Positions 1-6,710 of a DNA stretch of 16,083 nt are shown piece by piece. The notes under the pieces are model-generated. The model did not search any database. It was not told the origin of the DNA and saw only the letters and a list, made by a program, of their open reading frames with translations. Position 1 is the stretch's first letter, and each line of letters begins with the position of its first letter. Where the stretch lies: the NCBI GenBank assembly GCA_016869335.1, contig VGEJ01000023.1, forward strand, positions 1 through 16,083. The letters run 5' to 3'. This stretch comes from Alphaproteobacteria bacterium. GTDB lineage: Bacteria > Pseudomonadota > Alphaproteobacteria > VGEJ01. Made by a program: the position numbers and the translations under genes.

Positions 1-455
1 GGCGAGCAGTCATACCCCATCATGCTGCTGTCGTATAGGAAGCCGTGCGCCAACAGCTGGTCGACCGAATGCGGGCTTAGATCCCAGGCCGGCGAGCGGC
101 AGCCCACGGCGTCCTCGCCGCAGAGCCGGCGGATCGCCTGCTGGCCCCGGAGCAGCTCGGCCACCTCCCGCTCACGGCTCATGCTGACCGGCGAGACGTG
201 GGTCCAGCCGTGGTGACCGATCTCATGCCCGGCGGCGACGATGCGCTCGCGCGCCTCCGGGAACGACTCGATAGTGTGACCCGGAATGAACCAGGTCGTG
301 CGAACGTCGTGCCGGCGCAACAGGGCGAGAATGCGCTCGCTCGCGACGACGCCGAACTCGCCTCGCGACAGCGGCGTCGGGGTGCGCGCGCAGCGCGCGA
401 TGAAGCCCGACACGGCGTCGAAGTCGGAGGTCAGGCAGGCGATGTGGCGCGGCAT
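1..455 (-). CDS. Polysaccharide deacetylase (NodB-like), 3' end cut by window edge
   Basis: Metal-dependent carbohydrate esterase that probably removes N- or O-acetyl groups from a cell-surface polysaccharide. Only the first 151 residues are in the window. They show the PgdA/PuuE-like variant of the NodB fold: an SDFD motif (D11, D13) where classical NodB enzymes have a DD pair; the strand TTWFIPGH at 53-60; a HGWTH zinc-binding motif (H82, H86); and CRSPAW at 119-124 as the third motif. No signal peptide is visible, which fits the cytoplasmic PgdA/PuuE-like branch better than exported deacetylases. The ATG start is supported by GGAGGG five bases upstream (complement of 461-466). It follows the DUF2304-like gene by 14 bases and is probably the third gene of one transcript with it and the GT2 gene. 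The substrate cannot be told from sequence. The family call is secure. Confidence 0.88.
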   Translation of the reverse strand, partial: MPRHIACLTSDFDAVSGFIARCARTPTPLSRGEFGVVASERILALLRRHDVRTTWFIPGHTIESFPEARERIVAAGHEIGHHGWTHVSPVSMSREREVAELLRGQQAIRRLCGEDAVGCRSPAWDLSPHSVDQLLAHGFLYDSSMMGYDCS

Positions 456-469
456 CGCGCCCCTCCGGT

Positions 470-829
470 TCAGCCCGCCGCGGGTGGCGCGTGGCTTCTT
501 AGCGCCGTCTCCTGGCGCTCGAGCTCTAGCGCGGCGAGGCGGCGGACGATGTCGAGCTGGCGCTGTCGCAGGCGCGTGTAGCCGATCAGCAGCGTGGTCG
601 CGAAGCCGAGCAGGATGAAGATGGTCGCGAAGACGATGGCGATCGGCGCGTACACGATGTCGATCTGCACGGCCGCCCACTCGACAAATGCCGGCTGCGT
701 GCTGAGAATGCCCAGCGCGACGATCGCCAGGAGCCACGGAAACGACATGTCGACCTGGATCAGCCCGCGCCGCACCAGGAGGATCAGGGCGACGGCGAGG
801 GTGACGGCGATGGCGAGCTTGATCACCAT
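470..829 (-). CDS. DUF2304-like small membrane protein
   Basis: Predicted integral membrane protein of 119 residues. I see hydrophobic segments at about 3-19, 31-44 and 60-82, then a charged helix (about 85-112, rich in Arg, Leu and Glu) that could form a coiled coil. This size and plan match DUF2304 proteins, which commonly sit beside a GT2 glycosyltransferase of the dolichol-phosphate-sugar synthase type and are thought to be its membrane partner. Here it overlaps the GT2 gene by seven bases (ATGGTGA), so the two are probably translationally coupled. I chose the internal ATG rather than a longer frame reaching 976, because the extra 49 residues are Arg-rich shadow sequence inside the GT2 gene. 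AGGG about eight bases upstream is a weak ribosome site. The biochemical role is unknown; family assignment is by pattern and could be wrong. Confidence 0.72.
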   Translation of the reverse strand: MVIKLAIAVTLAVALILLVRRGLIQVDMSFPWLLAIVALGILSTQPAFVEWAAVQIDIVYAPIAIVFATIFILLGFATTLLIGYTRLRQRQLDIVRRLAALELERQETALRSHAPPAAG

Positions 830-1521
830 CGGCGCGCCCTCAGCAATGCTCCCAGCACGAACATGTTGAAGCGGTACAACATACGGAGCGCCTGGAACAG
901 GTTGAGCGTCGAGACGCCTTCGCGCCGCGGCGACTGCTCGATCGCCACCTCGACCACGGTCAGACCCTCGAGACACGCCGCGACGAACAGCTCCGGCTCC
1001 GGGTAGCGCTCCAGCGTGTGATGGTTGAGCCGGGCTGCCGCCGCGACGCCGATGGCAAAGAACCCGCTGTTGACATCGCGCGGTGCCGCACCCCGGGTGA
1101 TGAGCCGCGAGAGCAGCGAGTAATAGCCGCGCACGAGCCGCCGCACCGGTGCGGCGGGCAGGCCCTCGCCGTCGCTCCGGCGCCCGACGACAAGATCCGC
1201 GCGACCCTCGGCAAGGGGAGCGAGCAGGCGGGGGATCGCCTGCACCGGATGCTGGCCATCGGCGTCGATGCGCACGATCGCGTCGTACCCGTGCGCGCTG
1301 CCATGGTCAAAGGCAATGTGGGAGCAGAGCCCGAGCCCGTAGTTGCCAGGTAGTCGGAAGAAAAGGGTACGCGTGCGATCGATCGCCGGCGCGACCGCCA
1401 CCCGGGAGCCGTCGTCGATCACGAGCGGAACAAAACCGGGCCCGAGCGCTTCCACCGCCGTGCAGAGCGCCGATAGCGCGACGGTGTCATTGAGCGTCGG
1501 GATGAAGACCAAGGTGCGCAA
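823..1521 (-). CDS. Family 2 glycosyltransferase (GT-A, polyprenyl-phosphate sugar synthase-like)
   Basis: Inverting GT-A transferase of 232 residues that probably moves a sugar from a nucleotide donor to a polyprenyl phosphate or glycan acceptor. Visible motifs are the opening strand TLVFIPTLND (3-12), VIDDGS at 34-39, GNYGLG at 59-64, and the metal-binding RIDADGQHP at 84-92 with the DxD at D86 and D88. The C-terminal part has the arginine-containing segment typical of this group (SPRREGVSTLN, 197-207). There is no C-terminal membrane anchor, and the membrane protein downstream may supply one. The start codon is TTG, supported by GGAGGG at a spacing of six bases (complement of 1528-1533); no ATG or GTG nearby gives a full N-terminal strand. 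It diverges from the amidotransferase gene. The actual sugar and acceptor are unknown. Confidence 0.87.
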   Translation of the reverse strand: MRTLVFIPTLNDTVALSALCTAVEALGPGFVPLVIDDGSRVAVAPAIDRTRTLFFRLPGNYGLGLCSHIAFDHGSAHGYDAIVRIDADGQHPVQAIPRLLAPLAEGRADLVVGRRSDGEGLPAAPVRRLVRGYYSLLSRLITRGAAPRDVNSGFFAIGVAAAARLNHHTLERYPEPELFVAACLEGLTVVEVAIEQSPRREGVSTLNLFQALRMLYRFNMFVLGALLRARRW

Positions 1522-1527
1522 CGCCTT

Positions 1528-1533
1528 CCCTCC
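1528..1533 (-). promoter_or_regulatory. Ribosome binding site for the TTG-started GT2 gene
   Basis: The minus strand reads GGAGGG here, six bases before TTG at 1521. This strong Shine-Dalgarno sequence is what decides for the TTG start. Confidence 0.75.
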
Positions 1534-1544
1534 GGCGGCAGCCG

Positions 1545-1573
1545 ATCTTAGCGGAACGCGGTCGGCCTGTCGC
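1545..1573 (-). promoter_or_regulatory. Candidate sigma-70-type promoter for the GT2/DUF2304/deacetylase genes
   Basis: On the minus strand a -35-like GCGACA (complement of 1568-1573) and a -10-like TAAGAT (complement of 1545-1550) are separated by 17 bases. Each matches four of six consensus positions. Transcription would begin near 1538, leaving a short leader with the GGAGGG site. It is the best candidate I see in the divergent gap, but chance matches of this quality are common. Confidence 0.38.
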
Positions 1574-1605
1574 CGCGCGGGCCTCCCCGCCAGACGTCGG
1601 CGGAC

Positions 1606-1634
1606 TTGTCGCTTGCTTGGCGATCGCCTATCTA
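1606..1634 (+). promoter_or_regulatory. Weak candidate promoter for the amidotransferase gene
   Basis: TTGTCG (1606-1611) and TATCTA (1629-1634) are 17 bases apart, about 25 bases before the ATG. The -35 matches four of six consensus positions and the -10 only three. The -10 element overlaps a perfect inverted repeat at 1625-1638, so a repressor or activator could act here. This is position plus weak similarity only. Confidence 0.28.
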
Positions 1635-1638
1635 GGCG
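1625..1638. promoter_or_regulatory. Operator-like inverted repeat upstream of the amidotransferase gene
   Basis: CGCCTA and TAGGCG form a perfect 6-bp dyad with a two-base centre (TC), 20 bases before the ATG at 1659 and over the candidate -10. A short symmetric site in a divergent gap fits a DNA-binding regulator, though it could also be a small hairpin in the leader. Part of its right arm (CTAGGCG, 1632-1638) recurs at 4664-4670 in the next divergent promoter region. Confidence 0.35.
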
Positions 1639-1658
1639 TGACCCCGAGAGAACAGCCC

Positions 1659-3464
1659 ATGTGCGGCATCTTTGCCTTGCTCCTCGCGCGGCCCCTGAAC
1701 GAGGCTGACATCGCGCGCGGCCGTGCCGGGGTGGCCGCGCTCGGCCATCGCGGCCCCGACGGCCACGGCGAGTGGGTCGACCGCGACGCTGGCGTCTATC
1801 TCGGCCACACCCGCCTTGCGATCATCGACCCCAGCGCCGCGAACGCCCAGCCGTTCCAGCGCGAGGGCGCAGTTCTCGCCTACAACGGCGAGACCTACAA
1901 CTTCCCTGCGCTGCGCCGCGCACTCGAGCAGCGAGGCGTCCGGTTCCGGACCCGCGGCGACACAGAGGTGGTGCTCGCGGCACTGCAGACCTGGGGCAGA
2001 GCGGCGCTGGAGCGCTTCGATGGTCAGCTCGCCCTGGTGCACTGGGACGGTGCGCGCGCGCGCGTCGCGCTCGACGCCTTCGGCGAGAAGCAGCTCTATG
2101 TGGCCGAGCTCGCCGACGGGGTGGCGCTGTCGTCCGAACTCGGCGCGCTGACCGGCGTGCTCGGCCTGCGCCCCGACCTGTCGGGCGATCGGCTGCTCGC
2201 GTTTCTTGGATTGGGCTACATCCCCGCACCGGACACCGCCTACCCCGGCGTCCGCCGGCTCGGACCGGCGACCGAGCTGACGGTCGAGCGTGGGCGGATC
2301 GCCGCGAGCGCGGTTTATTGGCGACCGCCGTTCGGTGCGATTGGCAGTGGCCCCGCTCCCCCGCTCGATGACCGGGCGCTCGACCGCCTGCAAGGAGTGC
2401 TCATCGACGGCCTCGCCGGTCGGCTGATCAGCGACGTGCCCATGTGCCTGTTCCTCTCGGCGGGGGTTGATTCCGCGCTCGTGGCGGCCATGGCACGGCG
2501 TGATCTTGGCACCGCGTTGTCCTGCCTCACCGTTTCGTTCCCGGGTGCGGCGCTGGCTGATGAAACGGCCGAGGCGGCTGCGGTGGCGGCACACCTCGGC
2601 TTACCCCATCGCGCCCTCGCCAGCGCGCGGCCGACGAGAGATGGCATCGGCGATCTCCTCGGACTCTATGGCCAGCCGTGCGAGGCAACGACGGCGCTCT
2701 CGATCCGCGACATGGCGGCGGCGGCGGTGGGCGAGGGCTTCAAGGTGGGGCTGACCGGATCGGGCGGCGATGAGGTCGTCCTCGGCTACGGTAAGCACGC
2801 GCACTTCTATCGGCATCGCCGGATCGGCGCGCTGCCCGAGCCGTTCCGCGTGGCGCTCGGCCGGCTGGCGGAGCTTGGGTCGGGGCTCGATCGCCACCTG
2901 ACGCGGCTGGCCGCCGAGCTCGGCACCCGAAACCACGAGCGCTATGTCGCCCAGCGCAACTACCCCGCCTACCCGTGGCTTCGGGAGATTCCCGGCTTTC
3001 GCTCGTGGGTCCGGCGCTATTTCGCCGACACCGATGCGCTGCTTACCCAGGTGTCGCGGCGCGAGCTCGCCGACGTCATGCCCAACAGCCGGCTCATCGC
3101 GATGGATCACGGCTCGATGCGCGCGAGCCTCGAGCTGCGCACCCCATTCCTCTCCTGCCGCTTGGTCGAGACGGTGGCCGAGTACGACCCCCGCGCTTTC
3201 TTCGCGTTTGGCCAGAAGGCGGTGACCCGCCGTCTGCTCAAGCGCTACCTGCCTGACTACCTGGTGGAGCGGCCCAAGCGCGGTTTCGTCTATCCGCCGG
3301 AGCGGTTGCTGCCGGCGGCTGGGGAAACGTTGCCGCCGATCCCCGGGGTGCCGGCGGCGGCCATCGCCGCGCTGTCGCGCCAGCTCACCGACCGCGGCCA
3401 CATGCGTCTTGGCGTCCGCATCGCGCTGGCCGCCGCCTTCGCGGCCCGGGTGACCGCCGCGTAG
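1659..3464 (+). CDS. Asparagine synthetase (glutamine-hydrolysing)-type amidotransferase
   Basis: Two-domain amidotransferase of 601 residues. The N-terminal glutaminase (about 2-210) frees ammonia from glutamine, and the C-terminal synthetase (about 235-545) should adenylate a carboxylate and amidate it. In polysaccharide loci such enzymes (WbpS type) are thought to amidate uronic acids. The glutaminase set looks intact: C2 after the initiator Met, R52 in TRLAIID, NGE at 76-78 and D101 in GDTEV. The synthetase is unusual: the PP-loop reads SAGVDSA (267-273) instead of SGGxDSS; TGSGGDE (366-372) has Ser368 where family members usually carry Glu or Asp; and TPFLSCR (495-501) has Ser where Asp is usual. 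KRGF at 540-543 is normal. I chose the ATG at 1659 over an upstream TTG at 1617 because the catalytic Cys must be residue 2. The substrate is unknown. Confidence 0.88.
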   Translation: MCGIFALLLARPLNEADIARGRAGVAALGHRGPDGHGEWVDRDAGVYLGHTRLAIIDPSAANAQPFQREGAVLAYNGETYNFPALRRALEQRGVRFRTRGDTEVVLAALQTWGRAALERFDGQLALVHWDGARARVALDAFGEKQLYVAELADGVALSSELGALTGVLGLRPDLSGDRLLAFLGLGYIPAPDTAYPGVRRLGPATELTVERGRIAASAVYWRPPFGAIGSGPAPPLDDRALDRLQGVLIDGLAGRLISDVPMCLFLSAGVDSALVAAMARRDLGTALSCLTVSFPGAALADETAEAAAVAAHLGLPHRALASARPTRDGIGDLLGLYGQPCEATTALSIRDMAAAAVGEGFKVGLTGSGGDEVVLGYGKHAHFYRHRRIGALPEPFRVALGRLAELGSGLDRHLTRLAAELGTRNHERYVAQRNYPAYPWLREIPGFRSWVRRYFADTDALLTQVSRRELADVMPNSRLIAMDHGSMRASLELRTPFLSCRLVETVAEYDPRAFFAFGQKAVTRRLLKRYLPDYLVERPKRGFVYPPERLLPAAGETLPPIPGVPAAAIAALSRQLTDRGHMRLGVRIALAAAFAARVTAA

Positions 3465-3467
3465 CGG

Positions 3468-3483
3468 CGAGGGGTGGCCCTCG
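3468..3483. terminator. Hairpin at a convergent gene junction, possible bidirectional terminator
   Basis: CGAGGG (3468-3473) and CCCTCG (3478-3483) form a perfect six-base-pair stem with a GTGG loop, filling most of the 19-base gap between the convergent stop codons of the amidotransferase and GT4 genes. There is no T-tract on either side, so factor-independent termination would be weak. Placement exactly between two convergent genes is the main support. Confidence 0.5.
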
Positions 3484-4623
3484 TCACGGCGACGCAACCG
3501 CGCCGCGCCGCAGCATGGCGGCGTAGATCGCCTCGATTCGGTGCGCGTGGGTGGCGGGAGCGTAGCGGTGGGTTGCGTCCGCGCGCAGGCGCTCGCACCG
3601 CGCCGCGGTAGCGGGATCCGCCAGGACGCGCCGCGCCGCCAACGCAAGGGCCTCGGGGTCGTCGGGCGCAACCAAAAGGTCTGCCGCAAGTGCGAGCGTC
3701 TCGCGGTGCCCGCCTGAGTCGGATGCCACGACCGGCGTTGCGCACAACAGCGCCTCGACTACCGTACGGCCGAAGCCATCCTGGACCCCCGGCGCGAGCA
3801 GGAGATCGAGGCCGGCGATCCACGGCTCGATCGGACGCTGAAAACCGACGAAGTGGACCCGACCGCTCAGGCCGTGCGCGCGGGCGAGGGCGCGGCAGGC
3901 TGCCTCCTCGCCGCCCCGGTCGTCGCCGATCAGAACGAACTCGGCCGATCCGAGCGCCGGCGCGAGCCGCGCCGCCGCATCAAGAAAGACGCGGGGCCGC
4001 TTCTGCGCCGTCATATTGCCGACGTAGCCGATGACGACCGTGGCCGGGCCTGCGCCGATCCGGCGCAGGAGCGTTTGCCGGGCCATTGCTTTGTCCGGCA
4101 CTGCCGCGATATCGCAGGGATTGGCGATGACGAGCGCACGCCGACGAGCGGCGCGCGGCAGCGTGTCCCGCACGGTCCCCGAGATGCAGGCGATGCCGTC
4201 GGCGGCGCCTGCGAGCAGCCGCCACAGCGGCGAGCGCGACAGCAGCACGCGCTGGTGCCAAAGGAACTTCGCTCCACCGAGCCGTGCGGGGACGGCCCAC
4301 GTCAGGTGCATGCGCAGATCGTTGGTGTGCACGATCGCGATGCGCCGGGACCGGATGAACCGGCAGAGCGACGGCATGGCACGAGCCATGGCGCCCGCCA
4401 CGGCGGCAAGACGCGGGACGCGCCCGGCGTAGTCATCCAGCGGGATCACGGCGTAGGGTAGGGCGGATGCCACGAGCAGCTCGCACAACGGCCCCTCCTC
4501 GTGAACGACGACGAGGGGCTCGTAGCGCGCCGGATCCAGATGGCGCACCAGCAGGGTCGCGGAGATGTGGCTGCCGCCGATCGAGTCGCCGACGAACGGA
4601 AAACAGACGCGGACCCGCGTCAT
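3484..4623 (-). CDS. Family 4 glycosyltransferase (GT-B)
   Basis: Retaining GT-B transferase of 379 residues, expected to be cytoplasmic and peripheral to the membrane, adding one sugar during glycan assembly. The acceptor domain carries a Gly-rich loop (GDSIGGSH, 12-19), HTNDLR at 99-104 and HQR at 123-125. The donor domain shows GYVGNMTAQKRP (199-210) with the phosphate-binding Lys208, IGDD at 232-235, and DGFGRTVVEA (282-291). The last is the usual E-x7-E element with its first Glu replaced by Asp (D282, E290), a mild change. SDSGG at 301-305 follows as expected. The gene stands alone on the minus strand, convergent with the amidotransferase and divergent from the first sulfotransferase. 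No clear Shine-Dalgarno sequence precedes its ATG. Donor sugar and linkage cannot be assigned. Confidence 0.88.
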   Translation of the reverse strand: MTRVRVCFPFVGDSIGGSHISATLLVRHLDPARYEPLVVVHEEGPLCELLVASALPYAVIPLDDYAGRVPRLAAVAGAMARAMPSLCRFIRSRRIAIVHTNDLRMHLTWAVPARLGGAKFLWHQRVLLSRSPLWRLLAGAADGIACISGTVRDTLPRAARRRALVIANPCDIAAVPDKAMARQTLLRRIGAGPATVVIGYVGNMTAQKRPRVFLDAAARLAPALGSAEFVLIGDDRGGEEAACRALARAHGLSGRVHFVGFQRPIEPWIAGLDLLLAPGVQDGFGRTVVEALLCATPVVASDSGGHRETLALAADLLVAPDDPEALALAARRVLADPATAARCERLRADATHRYAPATHAHRIEAIYAAMLRRGAVASP

Positions 4624-4648
4624 GGGCGTTGGCGCGGCGGGCGGGAAA

Positions 4649-4676
4649 TTGACAGCGACGGACCTAGGCGGATAAG
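4649..4676 (+). promoter_or_regulatory. Sigma-70-type promoter for the sulfotransferase/methyltransferase/dehydrogenase genes
   Basis: A perfect TTGACA -35 box (4649-4654) is followed after 16 bases by GATAAG (4671-4676), which matches four of six -10 positions. AAA precedes the -35 in an otherwise GC-rich stretch. Transcription would start near 4683, about 60 bases before the ATG at 4743. The promoter begins only 26 bases from the divergent GT4 start. It is the strongest promoter match I see in the window. Confidence 0.6.
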
Positions 4677-4742
4677 GGGTGTGAGGGGCACGGCTCCGGC
4701 GGTCCCGCGCAATCGAGCGAGGGCGAGCGGTCTCTGGTCGGC

Positions 4743-5624
4743 ATGCAGAAGATCTTCACGGCCGCGATCGGCCGCACTGGCACAATGAGTCTCGCGCAAG
4801 CGATCACCCGTTACGGGCGGCGCTGCGTGGCGGAACACGAGCCGCCGGCATTGCTCCTGCAACAACTCGCGGAGCGGCCGTTTTTTCTCCGCCACCCATG
4901 GCTCCGCCCGGGGGGGCGTGCGCTGACCCTCGGGCGCGACCTGCAGCGGCGCTACCTCTATTCGGACGAGCTCCTTGGGCGCGGCGCGGCGCTCGAGTGG
5001 TACTATCGCGGCGACCAAAGGCTGGCGCTGGTGGCGGCGCGCCGGCTCAGACGGATCGAGCGGTTCGCCCGCCGCGGTTATCGGCATTACGTCGAGTCCA
5101 GCCAGTTCTTCCTCCGGACGTTCTGCTACGAAATGCACAGCCTCGTTCCTGACCTCGGCGTCATCAAGCTGGTGCGCGACCCCGTCGAGACGGCCCGCAG
5201 CTTGGCCAACCGCAACAAGAGCCTCGATTTGAACAGCTTGCCGGCGCACCATCCCGGCAATCTGTTCAGGATCCCGGAGAGCCAGATCCTGACCGCCTTC
5301 GAGTTCTATGCCCATCTCTGGCTCGAAACCGAACTTCGCTGGCACGCGTTTCGCGAGCGGACGGGGCTCACCCGCGTCGTCGTCCTGCAGACCAGCGACA
5401 TCAGCGATCCGGCAAAACTCGGCGCGATGTTCGCGTTCTTCGGCATCGCTCACGATCCGATCGAGGGTCTGATGCCCGCCAACACCAACGTTGGCCGGAA
5501 GCTGCCGCCGACCCGGCCGACCAGCGAGGACGTGGCAGCCTTCCATCGGGTGCTGGCGTGGATGCCCGATGCGCAGCGCGACCGCATCGAGTATCTGCGC
5601 GGCTACGTGGCGGGGGCGGCGTGA
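4743..5624 (+). CDS. P-loop sulfotransferase family protein (first of three)
   Basis: Probable PAPS-dependent sulfotransferase of 293 residues acting in the cytoplasm on a glycan precursor or lipid-linked intermediate. The 5'-phosphosulfate loop is IGRTGTMSLAQA (9-20), directly after the first beta strand. The 3'-phosphate-binding element is VIKLVRDPVETARSLANR (140-157), with Arg145 and Ser153 spaced as in known sulfotransferases. NTNVGR near 247-252 is a C-terminal loop of the kind that can close over the cofactor. It is the first gene of a three-gene plus-strand unit and shares a GTGA stop/start overlap with the methyltransferase. A run of seven G at 4910-4916 lies in the coding sequence. 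The acceptor is unknown, and a related nucleotide-binding role cannot be excluded. Confidence 0.75.
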   Translation: MQKIFTAAIGRTGTMSLAQAITRYGRRCVAEHEPPALLLQQLAERPFFLRHPWLRPGGRALTLGRDLQRRYLYSDELLGRGAALEWYYRGDQRLALVAARRLRRIERFARRGYRHYVESSQFFLRTFCYEMHSLVPDLGVIKLVRDPVETARSLANRNKSLDLNSLPAHHPGNLFRIPESQILTAFEFYAHLWLETELRWHAFRERTGLTRVVVLQTSDISDPAKLGAMFAFFGIAHDPIEGLMPANTNVGRKLPPTRPTSEDVAAFHRVLAWMPDAQRDRIEYLRGYVAGAA

Positions 5625-6652
5625 CGGTAACCGCTGACCGTGCCGCCGATCGACGGGTGGCGCCGGTCATGGGGTCGGCGGCGCTCGGGCGCGTGCTCGC
5701 GGAGCTGCCGATGACGGCCCTCGATGTCGGCGCGCGTGGCGGCTTCGCCGCCGATCTCGCGCCGATCGCCTGGGCGATCGACGCCGTGGGCCTGGAGGCG
5801 GATCCCATAGAGTGCGCCCGCCTGAACACCCAAGCAGCGGCGCGGCCCGGGGCGTGGCGCAGCCTTCGCTTCATTCCCGCCGCGCTGGCGGGAAGTGTCG
5901 GCCGGCGCACCCTCTGCCTGACGCGCCACCGCGGTACGTCCTCGCTGCTCGAGGGCGATGAGGAGTTCGGCAAGCGGTTCGCGCGCCCCGACTACTACGC
6001 CGTTGAACAGACCCTCGAGGTGGACACCACGACCCTCGACGAGCTGGTCATCGCGCTCCGCCTGGACCCGCCGGCGTTCATGAAGATCGATGTCGAGGGC
6101 ATCGAGAAGGAGGTCATCGAAGGGGCGCCCCAGACGCGCGATGGGCTCCTCGGGCTCAGGTTGGAAGCAGCGTTCGCGCGGCCCAGGCGTGGCCAACCCT
6201 TGTTCCATGAGATCGACGCCAGCCTGCGCGACGCCGGGTTCATCCCGATGGGCTTCGAAGAGCTGCATCATTGGCGCCGGCGCTCGCTGGTCAAACACCC
6301 GAAGCGGGCACGGGGCCTCCATCCCTACTCGCGCGGCCAGATGATCCATGCCGACATCCTCTACCTCCGCGACCTCGAGGCAGAGGAGCCGCGCAGCGAG
6401 GAAGAGGTGCGTCGGTGGCTGCAGTGCGCCTTCGTCGCGCTGTGCTACGAGTATGTGGACCACGCCTTGGCACTGTTCGAACGGCGGGAGGTGGCGCAGT
6501 ATCTGGCACAGCGCCATGAGATCGCCGTCGCGCGCGAACTCGGCGTGGTGTCGCGCTGGCTGCACTGCAGGTACCGTGCCCGGCGGCGGCGCATGGCATG
6601 GCGCGCGGTCAGGGACGGCCTCGCCGAGTGCTGGCCGATGCGGCGGGCTTGA
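5621..6652 (+). CDS. FkbM-family SAM-dependent methyltransferase
   Basis: Class I methyltransferase of 343 residues that probably O-methylates a sugar hydroxyl. The SAM-binding motif is ALDVGARGGF (33-42) with an acidic residue after the next strand (GLEADP, 57-62). The FkbM signature FMKIDVEGIEKEVIEGA lies at 153-169, with D157 and E159. TTTLDEL (136-142) just before it is also typical. I chose the GTG at 5621, which overlaps the sulfotransferase stop as GTGA and is preceded by a G-rich stretch, over a start at 5558 that would overlap that gene by 67 bases. Beyond about residue 250 there is an additional, mostly helical, Arg- and Glu-rich stretch of some 90 residues that the FkbM core does not need. 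Substrate unknown, but neighbours point to a glycan. Confidence 0.85.
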   Translation: MTVTADRAADRRVAPVMGSAALGRVLAELPMTALDVGARGGFAADLAPIAWAIDAVGLEADPIECARLNTQAAARPGAWRSLRFIPAALAGSVGRRTLCLTRHRGTSSLLEGDEEFGKRFARPDYYAVEQTLEVDTTTLDELVIALRLDPPAFMKIDVEGIEKEVIEGAPQTRDGLLGLRLEAAFARPRRGQPLFHEIDASLRDAGFIPMGFEELHHWRRRSLVKHPKRARGLHPYSRGQMIHADILYLRDLEAEEPRSEEEVRRWLQCAFVALCYEYVDHALALFERREVAQYLAQRHEIAVARELGVVSRWLHCRYRARRRRMAWRAVRDGLAECWPMRRA

Positions 6653-6710
6653 GGGGGGTGCGGCCATAGCGTCCTCGCCCCCGACCTGGCGAAGCCCCGG
6701 GATCGTCGAT

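Noticed and set aside
1620..1627. GCGATCGC palindrome resembling the cyanobacterial HIP1 repeat
   Set aside because: Related GATCGCC strings occur by chance throughout this GC-rich window, and the palindrome is not enriched. It says nothing about the host.
1617..1658. Upstream TTG start for the amidotransferase
   Set aside because: It would put 14 residues before MCGIF. The catalytic cysteine must become the N-terminal residue, so ATG at 1659 is right.
2601..3689. A 362-codon minus-strand frame opposite the amidotransferase
   Set aside because: The Arg- and Pro-rich translation has no domain, and the frame runs across the end of the amidotransferase into the GT4 gene. It is a GC-driven shadow.
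4910..4916. Run of seven G inside the first sulfotransferase gene, a possible phase-variation tract
   Set aside because: Seven is short for a contingency tract and the background is very GC-rich. The frame is intact. Comparing several isolates would be needed to reopen it.
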